64,000 bases of DNA. Origin: Zoroaster sp. YZ-2022. Taxonomy: Eukaryota > Echinodermata > Asteroidea > Forcipulatida > Zoroasteridae. The notes under the pieces are model-generated. The model saw only the letters and a list, made by a program, of their open reading frames with translations. It made no database searches and had not been told where the DNA came from. The stretch is taken from the NCBI GenBank assembly GCA_029582265.1, contig CM055837.1, forward strand, positions 14,836,777 to 14,900,776. The letters run 5' to 3'. Position 1 is the first letter of the stretch. The number at the start of each line of letters is the position of its first letter. The position numbers were made by a program, and so were the translations under genes. Positions 1 to 12,537 of this stretch are shown here, piece after piece.

Positions 1-2827
1 GCGTTGCGAACACATTCACATAACCAGAGGAGGAAGCAGGGTCTCATAAAGGGGACGGTTACATGGCAAAAAGGCTTACAAAGCGGGGCACCAAAAAAAA
101 CAGTGTGGTTAAATTTACATGCACGGCGAAAAAAATATATGAATAGTATTAGTAACCACACTCAACCTTGCACCATTGTAATAACCCGAAAACATATTGA
201 TCGAATTATTATCTAAAAGCCTGTTGGCAAATTTTCCAGCATCACTTTCCGAAATTTGTTTGGACGTACAGCCGTATGTCCACAACTCAAAAGGTCGTAT
301 TTGCCGATCGAAGACAAATCATTGATTGGAAAAAGGATTGGGTTTGCAAGGCGTGTATCTCCCAATAGCAAACGTACATATTCGGTTATCTAAGATTGTG
401 GCCTCAAACGGGTTTATACATTAAGACATTTTCAACATTGATTGAATGCGAGTTTAATTATTTCCATAACATATCAGACATGATTTTTTTAAATAAAAAT
501 GTCAATGTTAATCTGAAAAAACATAAATGATTACAGTTTTACATAATACTAATGGAGAACATAAAACGATGATATCAAACAACCCTTAAATCTTTCTGTC
601 TATCAATTTTTAAGAATAGTCCAATGTTTTTACGTCAGCATTTCTATAACGGATTGTATCGAAATTCCACTTTAGTTCGTGTTGGCTGATCACATTTTTT
701 CATTAACGACACAACGTCATAGGTCAGGCGATTTGTTTTTTTGTTTTTTAGAATTAGCTTTATTCTCTTGTAGTTTACCAATGGTGTATATTCCCTATAT
801 AGGGTACATGCTGTCCAAGCCTTTTGACTCGCCGAATCTGAAACAATGAAATGGAAATAACATTGCTGTTGCCTCAATGTTTAAGTAAAACTAAACATAA
901 TGAAAAATGCGTGTAATATAGGGTACCCAACGTTTTCGTGAAAACCACTTAAAAGGCCACCGAGTCTTGTTTAAAGAGATGTACACCATTTGTTTCCAAG
1001 TATTCAAACACTGTATACATTAAAGGGCATATGCAATAGGAATTATTGAATATGAATGTACACCATTGGTCGTGTTGATCGAATGTAATTCCTTTGAAGA
1101 TATGCATTAAACAAACTAACCGGTAACATTCAGATTTATCGTATTAATTATAACGCGGAAGTTATACAAGATAGTTTTGATCATTGCTCATGCGTAATTG
1201 GCCCAAATTGTTTGTGAATGATTACACAAATTCGATGTTTATTTTGTTAAATCGCCATTGGTTCAGGATATAATTCCTTTAGTACATTTAAATTGTGAAT
1301 TAACCAAAATAGATATCTAAGATGACAGCTGGGAAATGCATCGGAGCCAACTCATGCGGCAGATATAATTATGATGAAATTCATAACATTTAATAGTAAT
1401 TATGAACAGAATCACGTGCTAATTTTAACAGGTAGCTCCGTAAATAATATTCAAAATTTTCCTAATAATGATACAAATAAATAGGTTAAACGTCTAATAA
1501 CTAGGAGAGTTTTTTTTTTCAAAAGCTGTGACATTGAAAGACTCTTTGAGTATCGAAACGAAAGTCTACTAAACTTGTGTTTCCAAGACTAATTCCACGT
1601 GCACATGTCACCGTTAGTCGGTCTTTGCTTAGCCTTATATTATTAAATAGGTTAGACGTTATGACATTGGAAACAAAAATAGAAGATACCTACAAGACAT
1701 ACAGAGGAGCAGACGCAGCCTCCAACCACCGTCTAGTGATATAGGCAAGTTGGAATCGGACATCTGATGGGAGCAGCAGACCGAGATACCAAAATAAGGG
1801 TACAAGAACAGTTTAACATTAGTACACATGAATAACATTCACATGAACATGACAACAATGATCTCGAAATCAACTGTCAGGTCAGGCTATCCACTGATGT
1901 TTCCTAAACAAATAATTGCCTTAACACAAAATACCAACGGCCTTTTACAATACATAAGTGGGGAAGTTCATCATCATATTCCAATTTACAATACATTACA
2001 ATTCTGCTGGTGATTTTCATCAGCCTTAATGTGTACAGAGTCTGCAGTTTGTTTAATCTCATTTCAAAGACTGTAAACTGATTTTTTTGGTAGTTTTACT
2101 GACATGAAGACCAACACGCACGTTTCTGAGATACGTATACAATTGATTTTTTTGGGGACCAAAACAAAGGCTAAAGCGTTATAATTTATTTCTGAGTAAA
2201 GTATAATTATGTTGCATCTTTTAATATTTTATTTATTTATTTATTTATTTTGTTGTTACTCAAAACGCTCGTATGTTAAGTAGTTATCCCAATGACATAT
2301 TCAACACATAGCAGTCACTTGACTGGGGTTGGTTCAGTAAGATATGGTACTTAAGGGACACCATGATTTTTAGTGGTTAAGTTAACCACTGAACACTATT
2401 CAGTATAAATGACGTTGCTGCCAAGAGGAAGCATCACAGCTTCCGACTTTTTGTTCGATGTGGTAAACTCTTCCGGATAAAATTGCTATAAATGGGAAGC
2501 TTTTGAGATTGAACAAAAATATTGTTCATCACGGCGTCCTTGTTCACTCACAGACTGATAGATGAGTTTGCTCGACCTGTTTTCGTCTGATGTAATAACT
2601 TTTCGAACATAACCAAAATACTAAATTTTGTATGGTTAGGTGTAATGAGCATAATTATTTAGCAACCCAGCCACAGCTCAGGCGGTGAAGCGAGGTCTGT
2701 GCCAACCCAAATGTCACAGACTGTGGACCAGTGAAGGAAGCTTGCACATAATCAGTTTGTTCCTAGGGCTCAATCCAATTACTGGCGTCGCATGAGTCTC
2801 TTGCAAGTTCATGCTGTGAATTGAAAC
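1..2827. other. Upstream intergenic DNA, no gene recognised
   Basis: AT-rich sequence with only short, unconvincing open frames (longest about 77 codons) and no transposon ends that I could pair. A short (ATTT)n run sits at 2228-2251. A TATA-like string (TATAAAT) at about 2404 lies some 420 bp before the first GPCR start and might belong to its promoter or an upstream non-coding exon, but nothing else supports that. Confidence 0.5.
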
Positions 2828-4478
2828 ATGAGAATGTTTGCGACAAAAGAGACCAACACATATACCGTAAACGGAACGTGTAGCGACTTCGACACCGGTT
2901 CGATTGCCATGGGACTGTGTCTCTCATTAGTGGCTTTAGTTGGTCTCGTTGGTAATGTTCTGACTATAGCTGCCTTTATAAAAGATAGTTCACTCCGTCA
3001 GAAGGCAACAAATTTCTTTCTTCTCAGTCTATCATGTGGGGATTTCTTGGTCAACATTTCAATTCCTATCCGAGTCAGCGAGTCCATCTGCAGGTGAGTT
3101 TTCAACATTTGGAGAATTTTAGAGGTAGAATCCAATTTTCTGGCACTGCTTCACAAGGATTTATGAGCTAACGGGCTTAGTGCGAGGCAAGCGCCGAACA
3201 CTTGATTAGGCTACATAAACTATGCATTCAAGGGTGATATTCCTTGCTTAAACAGTAAAACACGCTCACGTTAAGCTCGTACTAATAAAACATAATTTGT
3301 TAATTATTTTGGCTATTAACCACAGACACTCTTGTTGTCGGTGGGATGATTGGAACATTTGTAAAACAGTTTTCATGTCTTTTATTTCTTTTAGAGCTTG
3401 GATGTTTGGAGAGGGAACATGTCAGTTTTGGACTTTCATCATCGACATTGGAGTCATATCTGGATTTATGTCGATGTCTTCCATCGCCCTAGATCGCTAC
3501 CTGCTCATCTCACGTGAATACCCGAGGTACCTCGCACTACAAACACGGCGCAATGTCCTACGAACTATTGCTGTAGTGTGGACAATCTCAGTAACAATCG
3601 CAGTCATAGAGATTATTGTTTGGAAATCTATGGATTGGGAAACGGTAAATGGTGAATCTTATGACTTTCTTTACAAGTGTCTTTCACCTCCCCGAAATAA
3701 TCCCGTATTTGCCTTGACGGTCTTCGTCATCAGCTTCCTCATCCCAATCATCTGCATCGTCGGCATGAGCTTGCGGTTTATGGTTCTTCTTCGACGTCGT
3801 TTGCAGAAATACAAGTCGTCATCAGCAGGTCAAACTTGTCCCTCTGGGCAAGCTGCCAGTAGCTCATCGAACCCCCAGCAGAACCCCAATAACTTTGATC
3901 AGCTACAAATGGCAAGGCCTAATATAAATTCTACGAAGCAGTTTTTGTCATCGCCTGGAATCAAGACACTTGAAATGAAGCACAAGAAGGAGCTCAGCGT
4001 ATCACAGGAAGCAAATGCCTCGGAACCCGATCAACTTAATTCAATTAATCTCCAAGATATGGATATAACCACAAAACAACAATCGTTAAAAGAGCTGGCC
4101 AATTACCAAAAGGCTAAGGAAACACCTGCAGGACGGATAAATGTTGATAAGGTATCTGGAAGTGATTCAAACAGCTCGAACGCAATATCAGGTCGAGCAG
4201 AACGGATGAGAAACAGATATATCCGGCCAGCCATCATAATGATCACGCTGGTTACTTGCTTCCTGATCTGTACACTCCCATATCTAGTCTACATCTCAGT
4301 CGTGATCAGGATCTGCCCCATGTGTGATAATAAAGAAATCCGATTTCATCTGAGCAATGTGTTGTTCCTTAATTCCTGTGTCAATCCATTTGTGTACGCC
4401 GCCACGCATCCGAAGATTCGGGAGTTCCACCGGAAAATTATCAGATCACTGATTAAGCTGCTGTGTTGGTCAAGATAG
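2828..4478 (+). CDS. Orphan class A (rhodopsin-family) GPCR, paralog 1
   Basis: Two exons, 2828-3093 and 3395-4478, join in phase (AG|A, Arg89) to give 449 aa; donor CAG|GTGAGT and acceptor TTTTAG fit consensus. The product should be a seven-helix plasma-membrane receptor. Visible marks: N-glycosylation sequon at Asn15, GN in TM1 (Asn43), Asp72 in TM2, Trp91 and Cys98 before TM3, a DRY motif at 122-124, a Cys in extracellular loop 2 (in KCLSPPRN), CTLPY in TM6 and NPFVY in TM7, followed by a basic helix 8 region with cysteines. The third intracellular loop is long (about 130 residues), Ser/Gln/Asn-rich. The ligand is unknown; the sequence does not match a ligand-defined subfamily I can name. 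A close paralog lies about 6 kb downstream with the same intron position and phase, so this is a tandem duplicate. An AATAAA at 4550-4555 is a likely polyadenylation signal. Confidence 0.9.
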
Positions 4479-4549
4479 ATATGCATCCGATGTAAGAAAA
4501 ACAAAATTACTGTATATCAAATATTACAATTACAATCAGGACAATTAAG

Positions 4550-4555
4550 AATAAA
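4550..4555 (+). promoter_or_regulatory. Putative polyadenylation signal of GPCR paralog 1
   Basis: Canonical AATAAA 72 bp beyond the stop codon of the receptor gene on the same strand. It is the first such hexamer downstream; no transcript evidence is available. Confidence 0.5.
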
Positions 4556-5634
4556 ACTAGAGGTAAAGCTTTTGATGAAAACGCTGACATGGGTTTCGGA
4601 TGTATTGATAATATTGGGCACATTAAGTTCTTTGTTTAGTGTTAAGAAAGTTATGATATATTGAAATAAGCTGAAAATGCGCATTAATTGTAGTTATTGT
4701 ATACAAAAGTTGCACTGTGTGTTCCTTGGGCGTCCAAGTAGTACTAACTCGTCCAAACGTAATTTTAGGCAAGACCCGATCGACAGTAGGTGGGACAGTA
4801 GGTGGAATGAGACTGATGTTTGTATTTGTTCGAAATGTAATGGGCACTATGCTCAGAAGTAAATGAGCAATGGGAAAAAATTACCAGCTAAGTCTGCTGC
4901 CGCGTAGTCCTGTTTCAAAGTCACCCTTTGATATAGACTAAAATTGTAGATACTAAAAATATGATAAATGTTGTTGAGATATGTGGCATGAGTACTGTAA
5001 ATAAATGATAAGTTGACGTTAATGTTTGCAGTATTAGTTGTACAGATATTAGCACAATATGGCAATAATTTGGGTGTAAATATTGGTTGGTTTATTTAAG
5101 AAAGAAATACTTGAGGTGACAGTATTGTTTGCAGTGTATTTTGTGTAGATATTGTTACACTAGTACACATTGTGAGGAAGTGTTCGATGAAAACGACCAC
5201 TGGGGTTTCGGCTACATGTATATTGATACGCTGTGCTACCGTGAAATAATAATAGTAAGAATAAGATTAATAGTAATAATAAGAATAATTGTAATAATAC
5301 TAATAAATGTGGATAGCGAGGACAGAAGTCTGTACCTAGAATTAGGGAACACATAATTTGATATGATCTGGAGGTGATTAGGGAATTTGGCAATTATTGC
5401 ATGTAACGTTATACCGGTACGTTATAGTTGCGTCAGTTCAATTTCTCGCATACACTCCCCCGTGTACAAAGTTTATGCGTTCTCTCCAAAAATCACGGAT
5501 TTCTACAAACATGACTACTTAGATACACTTTCACAAGCACAAACTTTCCAGTAAATCATACCATACTGCCTATTCAAAGTGGAATACGTATTTAAATTAC
5601 ACTATAATTTACAGTGTTGGGATATTGTCGTGTT
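4556..5634. other. Intergenic spacer with diverged direct repeats
   Basis: No gene is seen. Diverged copies of a segment containing GCAGTATT and an AGCACAA or ACACTAG end occur near 5022-5070, 5117-5165 and again at 5817-5872. A second pair, starting GATGAAAACG and containing GGGTTTCGG, is at about 4573 and 5187. These look like an old local duplication. A run rich in AAT/AAG triplets covers 5246-5310. Confidence 0.45.
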
Positions 5635-5795
5635 GTCACAAGGGTCGAGTTGTCTCATGGGTTGAGTTGTCTTGTGGGTCGAGTTGTCACAAGGGTCGAG
5701 TTGTCTTATGACCACTTGTCAACTCGACCCTTATGACAACTCCACACGGACAGCTCGACCCACGAGAAAACTGGACCCTTGTGGCAACTCGACCC
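5635..5795. repeat. GTCGAGTTGTC array, inverted (foldback) copy
   Basis: Units built on GGGTCGAGTTGTC separated by ACAAG or TTGTG-type spacers run forward to about 5716 (ending TTGTCTTATGACC) and then in reverse orientation (CAACTCGACCC) to about 5795, forming a foldback. The same array type occurs at 28925-29057 and 46660-46820, so it is a dispersed repeat family rather than a local satellite. Confidence 0.75.
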
Positions 5796-5880
5796 ACATA
5801 GTGTCCACGTAAATACATTGGCAGTATTGTTTCCAGTATTATCTGTGCAGTATTACATTAGCACAACAGTACAAAATGGT

Positions 5881-6112
5881 CAGCGGCGCGGCGTAGCCAG
5901 GACTTTTTCAGTGGGGGGGGGGGCACAGGGGGCATTGCTTTTCAGTGGGGGTGGGGCAGGGGTATGGGTTTTTTCCCTTAACTTTTTCTTTTCTGTTTTT
6001 TGGGGCACTATGAGGATTTTTCGTGGGGGGGGGGGCACCTGGGGGGGGCACTGGAAATTTGTGGGGAGGGGGGCACGTGCTTCCCCCAGGCCCCCCCGTG
6101 GCTACGCCGCTG
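5881..6112. mobile_element. hAT-type MITE with 8-bp target duplication
   Basis: A 232-bp element flanked by perfect 8-bp direct repeats AAAATGGT (5873-5880 and 6113-6120). Its ends are inverted: CAGCGGCG...GCGTAGCC at the left and GGCTACGCCGCTG at the right. An 8-bp duplication with CAG..CTG ends is the signature of hAT-superfamily transposition. The interior is very G-rich and codes for nothing; it must have been moved in trans. Confidence 0.85.
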
Positions 6113-6149
6113 AAAATGGTACGTAGCCCCGGGACAGGTAAAAAAAATG

Positions 6150-6755
6150 TATTTTGTCTTTCGAAAAAACATTTCATTCCCTCGAAGTATTGTTTCGTTC
6201 TAACGAAATGATTTCGAGGGAACGAAATGATTTCGTTCCCTCGAAATACTATATTTCGTTTGAACGAAATAATATTTCGTGGTAACGAAATTATTTCGAG
6301 GGAACGGGAGGTAACACAATCATTTCGTTCCCTCGAAATCATTTCGTTCCCTCAAAATCATTTCGTTACCACAAATTAATATTTCATTACCTCGAAATAA
6401 TTTAGCTGGTACAGAGCCCTTGATATGCTCTCAGTATTATAGCGACCTTGGAAAGGTACACTAAATGTAGTTTTCATATCCCGATAAATCAAATGGCATA
6501 TCAAGTGCTCCGCACTAGCTAAATTATTTCGAGGTAACGAAATATTAATTTGCGGTAACAAAATGATTTTGGAGGAACGAAATGATTTCGTCCCCTCGAA
6601 ATACTTTATTTCTTTCCCTCAAAATACTATATTTCGTTCGAATGAAATAATATTTGAGGGATTTCGTTCCCTCGAAATACTATATTTCGTTTGAACGAAA
6701 TAATATTTCGAGGGAACGAAATACTAATTCGAGGTAACAAAATGATTTTGAGAGA
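6150..6755. repeat. Palindrome-rich CGAAAT/ATTTCG repeat block
   Basis: Dozens of short inverted units such as CGAAATGATTTCG and TTCGTTCCCTCGAAAT alternate across about 600 bp, interrupted by a mostly unique segment at about 6400-6520 that contains GACCTTGGAAAGGTAC. The two flanks are themselves inversely related, so the block may be one composite foldback element. Confidence 0.7.
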
Positions 6756-6767
6756 ACGAAATAATAA

Positions 6768-6872
6768 TGCTTCTGGACAGTAAAACTCCATGCTTCTGGA
6801 CAGTAAAACTCCATACTTCTGGAAAGTAAAACTCCATGCTTATCGACAGTAAAACTCCATGCTTCTGAACAG
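6768..6872. repeat. 23-bp minisatellite, about 4.5 copies
   Basis: Tandem unit ATGCTTCTGGACAGTAAAACTCC-type (23 bp) with single-base variants such as TACTTCTGGAAAG and TGCTTATCGACAG. It directly follows the palindromic block. Confidence 0.85.
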
Positions 6873-8483
6873 TTTAAGAACAATTTATTATCTTTTTAAA
6901 GTGAAGTTTGAGTGTAATATAATTTGTAATTGTTATTAATTATTATTTATTTATTTTAGTATGGCCATGCTTACCATTGACACATGCACTGTTTTGCAAG
7001 ATCACATCAGGAACTCATATCATAGCAGCACTGAAAGTGCACTGAATCAAAACCCAGCATCCTGCCCGAGAGAGCAGTGGGTATGACTGGCAACCAAACA
7101 CTTATTTAATAATTTTATTTCACACACCAATTATGATGTTGCGGTATACGGATCCAGGGTCTCGAAAGGGGGAACACGGAAAAAGAAAGGGGTGGGGGTT
7201 AATGGATCCGCCAATTCATCTAACGAATGTTCTGCTTTCGTTTAAATAGAATTAGTATCTCATCTACACCAGTGGTACTGCATATATACAAATGCTTGTA
7301 CATTGTGGTCATACAAATAAATATAAACTATTTTTTAATTGTTTCGGACAAGCTATTTTACAATAGCCATTTCAAAATATAACGCAATATATAAACGCAG
7401 CTTTCATTTGCTTTTTTGCTGCCGCTACAGCCGTTGTTACAAAATAGGACAAAATACCAAATAGGACTTAATGACATTTTGTAAACAATTTAGATTGCAC
7501 ACCATAAGGTTTATAAAACGTAATGCTTAGTAGAGAGAGGAATACACTATTTGTAAACTAAACGTCTATGAGTGTGCTAAATCTCACTGAATCAAAATAG
7601 GCTATACATTGATCAACCATACGTCGATGTACATCAATCATCTTATCACGTTGTGTCGCTAACGCGGAAAAACAGCATTACACTTTTTGTTTTAAAGTGG
7701 AATGTCCGTTTCAGGAAATCGACAAATTAGTCGATAAATTATTTCATTAACTGATGCAAATAATAAACAATTATAAAGCGCATATCACTTATAAAGAGGA
7801 AAAACAAAACAGAAAAGAGAAAGAAAAATAATAATAATAATAATAATGCAGAAAAAATACATTTTCTTGTCCAGCCTCTTCCATGCAATTACAAAGTAGC
7901 AGATCACCAGAAACAATAGGGAATAAAAAGGTGGACAAAATGGAAGTGACTGAAATAGGCCTACAATTTATATGAACTGTGACATCAGCAATGAAATAGA
8001 CACATGTTTTAACCTGGATTTTGAACTGTTCATAGGTTTTGACCTATTTAACATAAACTGGTAACTATGTTCCACAGCTGCACAGTCATGGCTTGAAAAG
8101 AGACTAAGACTTAATTAAAATAACTGGGATAGTCGCACGAGACTTTACTAGAACGCAGGTTTTTAACTGGTTGATACACTTGATATACTAAATCACGAAG
8201 ATAAATGAGGGTTGTACCATGGATGCAATTATATGTTAATAACGGACTTTTTAAGTCTGTTCTAGACCTTATTGACATCCAGTGGAGGATTTTGGAGGAT
8301 TGAGGTTATTAGGCATACTTGCCTTTCCATGGTACATGTACATCCATGTTTGTTGTAGTGATTGCAAGGTCAGTGATTGGATCAGTGGACACTGTTTATT
8401 GCTCCATGCATGCAGGGAGGGTCCCTGGCCATGTACATGTATCACAGATTAGAAACACATGTGTTCATGAGTTCTATTAACTA
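6873..8483. other. Intergenic, no gene recognised
   Basis: AT-rich sequence without convincing exons. A pair of GGATCC-containing ends (about 7150 and 7203; TGGATCCGCC at the right) resembles the termini of the element at 47757-48524 and may be a very short relative. An (AAT)n run lies at 7827-7848. Confidence 0.4.
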
Positions 8484-8862
8484 TATCGCCCGTGTTTGGA
8501 CCGATTTGACGGTAAACATGTTCAATCACTATTTTCCGGGGTTAAGGAAACTATAAGCTTTCATTTGAGACATTGAACAAATAAATCCGCCAAGGATTAG
8601 AACCACTAAATTAAAAACTCAAATTAATAAAATGCTGGTCCACTGTTTCAATCCTCAGCTTGCACGTGACCAGACAATTTAATGTCGTGGGAAGTGTTCT
8701 GATTGGCCAGCGTGGCTGTCAATCAGAATCAAGCACGTTTGAAATATCGCTTTTATCTACAGTTTCCGACGGCGATTTCATCATTTAAGTTGGTTCGTTT
8801 AACAACGATATTATCTTTCAAAATTCTATTTTGTGGGTCGACTTGGCCAAACACGGGCGATA
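8484..8862. mobile_element. TIR element of the TATCGCCCGTGTTTGG family
   Basis: Left end TATCGCCCGTGTTTGG and right end CCAAACACGGGCGATA are perfect inverted complements 379 bp apart, so this is a non-autonomous TIR element. No coding capacity is seen. I could not define a target duplication with confidence. Related sequence is visible at 16643-16830 and, in part, at about 59780-60085 inside a transporter intron (GCACGTGACC/GTCACGTGC and ACACGTGCGATA). Confidence 0.7.
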
Positions 8863-10483
8863 ATTAAAAAGGCTAGTTGCAGAATTAAACACGTTGCAGT
8901 TTATTAATTTGAGAATCAGGAAATCTATACAACAAACTGTAAGAATCAATACGGCATATAAGCAAACAATTTTTTGTAATTCATGCAAACACTAGGAAGG
9001 AATGTGGCCGGACTAGTTAGACAACCTTTTATTCATCTTATACAACCCCTTTATAAATGCGTATTAATATATATGACGTATATACATCAAGTAGTGCAGG
9101 TGAACCTGTAAATAATAGTTCCGGTTTCTGATACCACACAATTATATGAAGAACAAATGAAGGAGCAATTAAACATTATTATTAACATAATTATTCGTAG
9201 TGAGGTTGGCATAAACAAGATTGCGAGTACTATTGTGACCGTTATTTTATTTTGATATTACAAGAAGTGTACATCCCCTTAAAGGCATTCTGAAATAATC
9301 AAATGAATCTTGGCTATCAACTATATCAACCCTAGTATTATTAAATCATTACCATATTATTATATTTCGATCTAATTAATGCAACTTTCATCACTATGTT
9401 TAACCCTTTCCTTACCATAGGCGACTTTAGTTGACTGCACTCATACCCCCTCTTCCTTACCATAGGCGACTTTAGTTGACTGCACTCATACCCCCTCTTC
9501 CTTACCATAGGCGACTTTAGTTGACTGCACTCATACCCCCTCTTCCTTACCATAGGCGACTTTAGTCGACCAAGCTTTCACACAAAAAAGCACTCAAGCC
9601 TGATCACAAAGGCCATTTGTTATAAAGCTGTAGTTTTGTCCATGTTCACCCTCCATACCCAAGCTTACAATGGTTGGAAAGAGCAAGATCGGATCTTTCC
9701 ATTGATAGTGAAATAAAATAAGGTTGCTATTATGCAATCCCTTCAAATTGGAGTGGAAAGATACGAAATGCCAAACACCTACGGAGCGCCATGTGTTTGT
9801 GTACAAAAAAGTGTTTTGAGTTTACAGATCACACTGAGGAAACAAAAACCGAGAACTTGGACATTTATTGACCAATCTTAATTTTTTTTGGATTTTATGA
9901 AAGGGAATTCAATAAGTAAGATATTTTTTATTATTTATTTTGCTGTAAAACGATATCTTCAAGGTGATAATAGAGTTTGTAAAATTGGCCTTTGAACACA
10001 AGCTTTCTGTTGTGTAAGAATGTGTGCTTCACGCTTGAGTGGTCAAACAATGCGGTCACCAGTGGTTGTTTATGTCAAAACAATTCGGTACTGCCCGCGC
10101 GCAAAATATGGGATGCAACACACTTTCCAGTTACAGGCATATCCAGGACGTGACGTCGTGATTGAAAGGCCTACCTACACGTATTCACATGACCAGGCAA
10201 CGTTAACAAAAAACCAAAAAAGAAAACAGGAATCATAATGCTTGATCCGCTTTCAGTTTGTAAATTCTAAAGATCACTGTTGATAAGCAGTCACTGTCTG
10301 ACTATATATGGATATTAGGCATACATGTACACAGCATGATATGGTTCTTATATAATCTATTAATAGATATCAAACATTTTATATAACTTAAACCGTCGCT
10401 GAGGTAGACAAATTCAGTCTGTAAAACACGAATAAAACTGTGTAACAAAAATTAATAATATTACATCAGGCGAGGCGGACACT
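8863..10483. other. Intergenic, upstream of GPCR paralog 2
   Basis: No gene is recognised. Apart from the 45-bp minisatellite listed separately, the sequence is AT-rich and unique in appearance. The region immediately before the second receptor start contains no obvious TATA box. Confidence 0.4.
9410..9570. repeat. 45-bp minisatellite, about 3.5 copies
   Basis: Near-identical units beginning CCTTACCATAGGCGACTTTA start at 9410, 9455, 9500 and 9545. The unit length is a multiple of three, so the minus strand gives a repetitive open frame, which I regard as an artefact of the repeat. Confidence 0.9.
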
Positions 10484-12524
10484 ATGGTCGACAACGCCGT
10501 AAACGGAACGTGTGGCCACTACGATTCCGGTTCGATTACACTTGGAACTTCTCTGTCCATAGTGGCATTGGTGGGTGTTATTGGAAATTTACTGACCATA
10601 GCTGCATTTGTGAAGGATTATTCTCTCCGTCAGAAACCCACCAATTTCTTTCTTCTCAGTCTATCATGTGGGGATCTCTTGGTAGGCCTATCGATTCCTG
10701 TCCGAGTCAGAGAGTCCATCTGCAGGTGAGTAGTCCAATTGAATAGAGGACCCGTGGCTAGTCTTTATTAACGAATTTACGGAGAGTGGCAAAAGAAGGA
10801 ACCATAAATAAAATGAACTTCATGAACCACGATATAAATACTGAAGGAAAATTCATTCGACAAATTGTAAACAGTAATTCACTTATTTTATTTTGCTTTT
10901 GCATTTGTATGTTTTTAACAGAGCTTGGCTCTTTGGCGAGGGAACGTGTCAGTTTCAAACTTTCATCATCGACATTGGAGTCATATCTGGATTTATGTCC
11001 ATGACTTCCATCGCCCTAGATCGCTACCTGCTCATCTCACGTGAATACCCGAGGTACCTCGCACTCCAAACACGACGCAATGTCCTGCGAACTATTGCTA
11101 TAGGGTGGACGATCGCAGTAGTAATCGCAGTCATAGAGATTACTCTTTGGAATATTATAGATTGGGAAACGGTTAATGTTGAATCTTATGAATTCCATTA
11201 CGAGTGTCTTGCACCACCAAGAAACAATCCTGTATTTGCTTTCACGGTGTTCATCATCACTTTTCTCATTCCGATCATCGGTATCGTTGGGATGAGCTTA
11301 AGGTTTCTTGTTCTGCTGAGACGTCGTCTGCAGACATTCAAGTCCTCACCAGGTGCAGGTTCGTCTTCTCCATCAAGACAAACTACAAGTGATTCATCAA
11401 CTATGCCGAAATACTCTGATCAGTTACCAAAAATCAGAAATTGCTCAACATCCTTGTCTGGAGTCCCCGTGCCGACCACGATTTCTGAACAATATAACGA
11501 TTTCTCAGAAGAGGGGAAGAATAACAACAGAGCTGTCTTGGTGCAGCGAAATATATCTAATAAGGATGGACAGATAACTTTAGACTGTGCTCAGGAAGAT
11601 GGTAGCACAGATAGAGCCACATGCGACCGATCATCAGAGGAGGCTAAGGGTGACAAGCAAGTTTTCCATTCGCTAACCAAAACGTCTGACAAGGAGGATG
11701 GGAAAGAGAATTTAGACATTAGCACGGAAGCCGACCAACAGAGCTCATGTGATCATCAGGACATGGCTAAAGTCATAGACAGTCGCTTCTCAGAGTACAA
11801 GGATGACAACCATGCCAACTTGACGCCAACTAAAACTTCTAAGAGGAAGGATGGCAGGAAGAATCCAAAAGGTACAGAAAAAGACAGTTGTACCACGGGG
11901 GCCGACCAACAGAGTTCGAGGAATCACCAAAACACGGCTACAGCGATTAACTTCCGGTCATCAGCAGAGGCCAATACTGACTTAATGGGAGAGTCTGTGC
12001 TTACCCAAATTAATAGGGTGGGAAGTGATATTGATTTCAGCGGCACAGATGAAAACTTAAGCATGACAGACAACCAGCAGACTTCATGTGATAACCAGAA
12101 CATTGCTACAGCAACATATATTCGGTCACCAGAGGTTGAAAATACAACCTTCACAAAGAATGCCACGGTAGGAAGCGGTAAAGTTGTTGAAAAATCTCCT
12201 AAAGTTGGCGTCAAAATCTCCAAACAACAATTACGTTCAGAGCCGCTAAGAAACAGGTACGTCCGGCCAGCTATCATAATGATCACGCTAGTCACTTGTT
12301 TCCTTCTCTGCACACTCCCATACATGATCTTTGTCTCGGTCGTGATTAGGATCTGCCCAGCATGTGACAATAAAGAATTAAGGTTTCATCTCAGCAATGT
12401 GCTATTCCTGAATTCTTGCGTCAATCCCTTCGTGTATGCCGCCACACATCCGAAGATCCTCCAGTTTCATAGAAGGCTTTTCAGACCGATGCTTGGGAAG
12501 ATTTGTTGTTTAAAAGACAGTTAG
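10484..12524 (+). CDS. Orphan class A (rhodopsin-family) GPCR, paralog 2 with expanded loop
   Basis: Exons 10484-10725 and 10922-12524 join in phase (AG|A, Arg81) and encode 614 aa. The receptor core is closely similar to paralog 1: sequon at Asn7, GN in TM1, Asp64 in TM2, Cys90 before TM3, DRY at 114-116, CTLPY in TM6, NPFVY in TM7 and a cysteine-containing tail (ICCLKDS). The intron position and phase are identical to paralog 1, which proves tandem duplication. The striking difference is intracellular loop 3, about 300 residues against about 130, made of Ser/Thr/Asp/Lys-rich, apparently disordered sequence with internal repeats built around a DQQSSCDHQ-like motif. Long third loops usually carry phosphorylation and G-protein or arrestin contacts, so coupling or desensitisation may differ between the two. 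Ligand unknown. Confidence 0.9.
11580..12190 (+). repeat. Internal coding repeats in GPCR loop 3
   Basis: Degenerate repeats within the reading frame. Anchor motifs are ATCDRSSEEAK, DQQSSCDHQDMAKVIDSRFS, DQQSSRNHQNTATAINFRSS and NQQTSCDNQNIATATYIRSP, about 50-60 residues apart. Intervening parts such as LTKTSDKEDGKENL and LTPTKTSKRKDGRKNP are also related. The loop therefore grew by in-frame duplication. Confidence 0.75.
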
Positions 12525-12537
12525 CACTGCACAATAA

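Noticed and set aside
5908..6342. 144-codon proline-rich minus-strand frame
   Set aside because: It runs through the G-rich interior of the hAT MITE and the palindromic repeat block; composition alone explains it.
9341..9553. Minus-strand open frame with repeated 15-residue unit
   Set aside because: It is the translation of the 45-bp minisatellite; the unit length is a multiple of three, so the frame stays open by chance.
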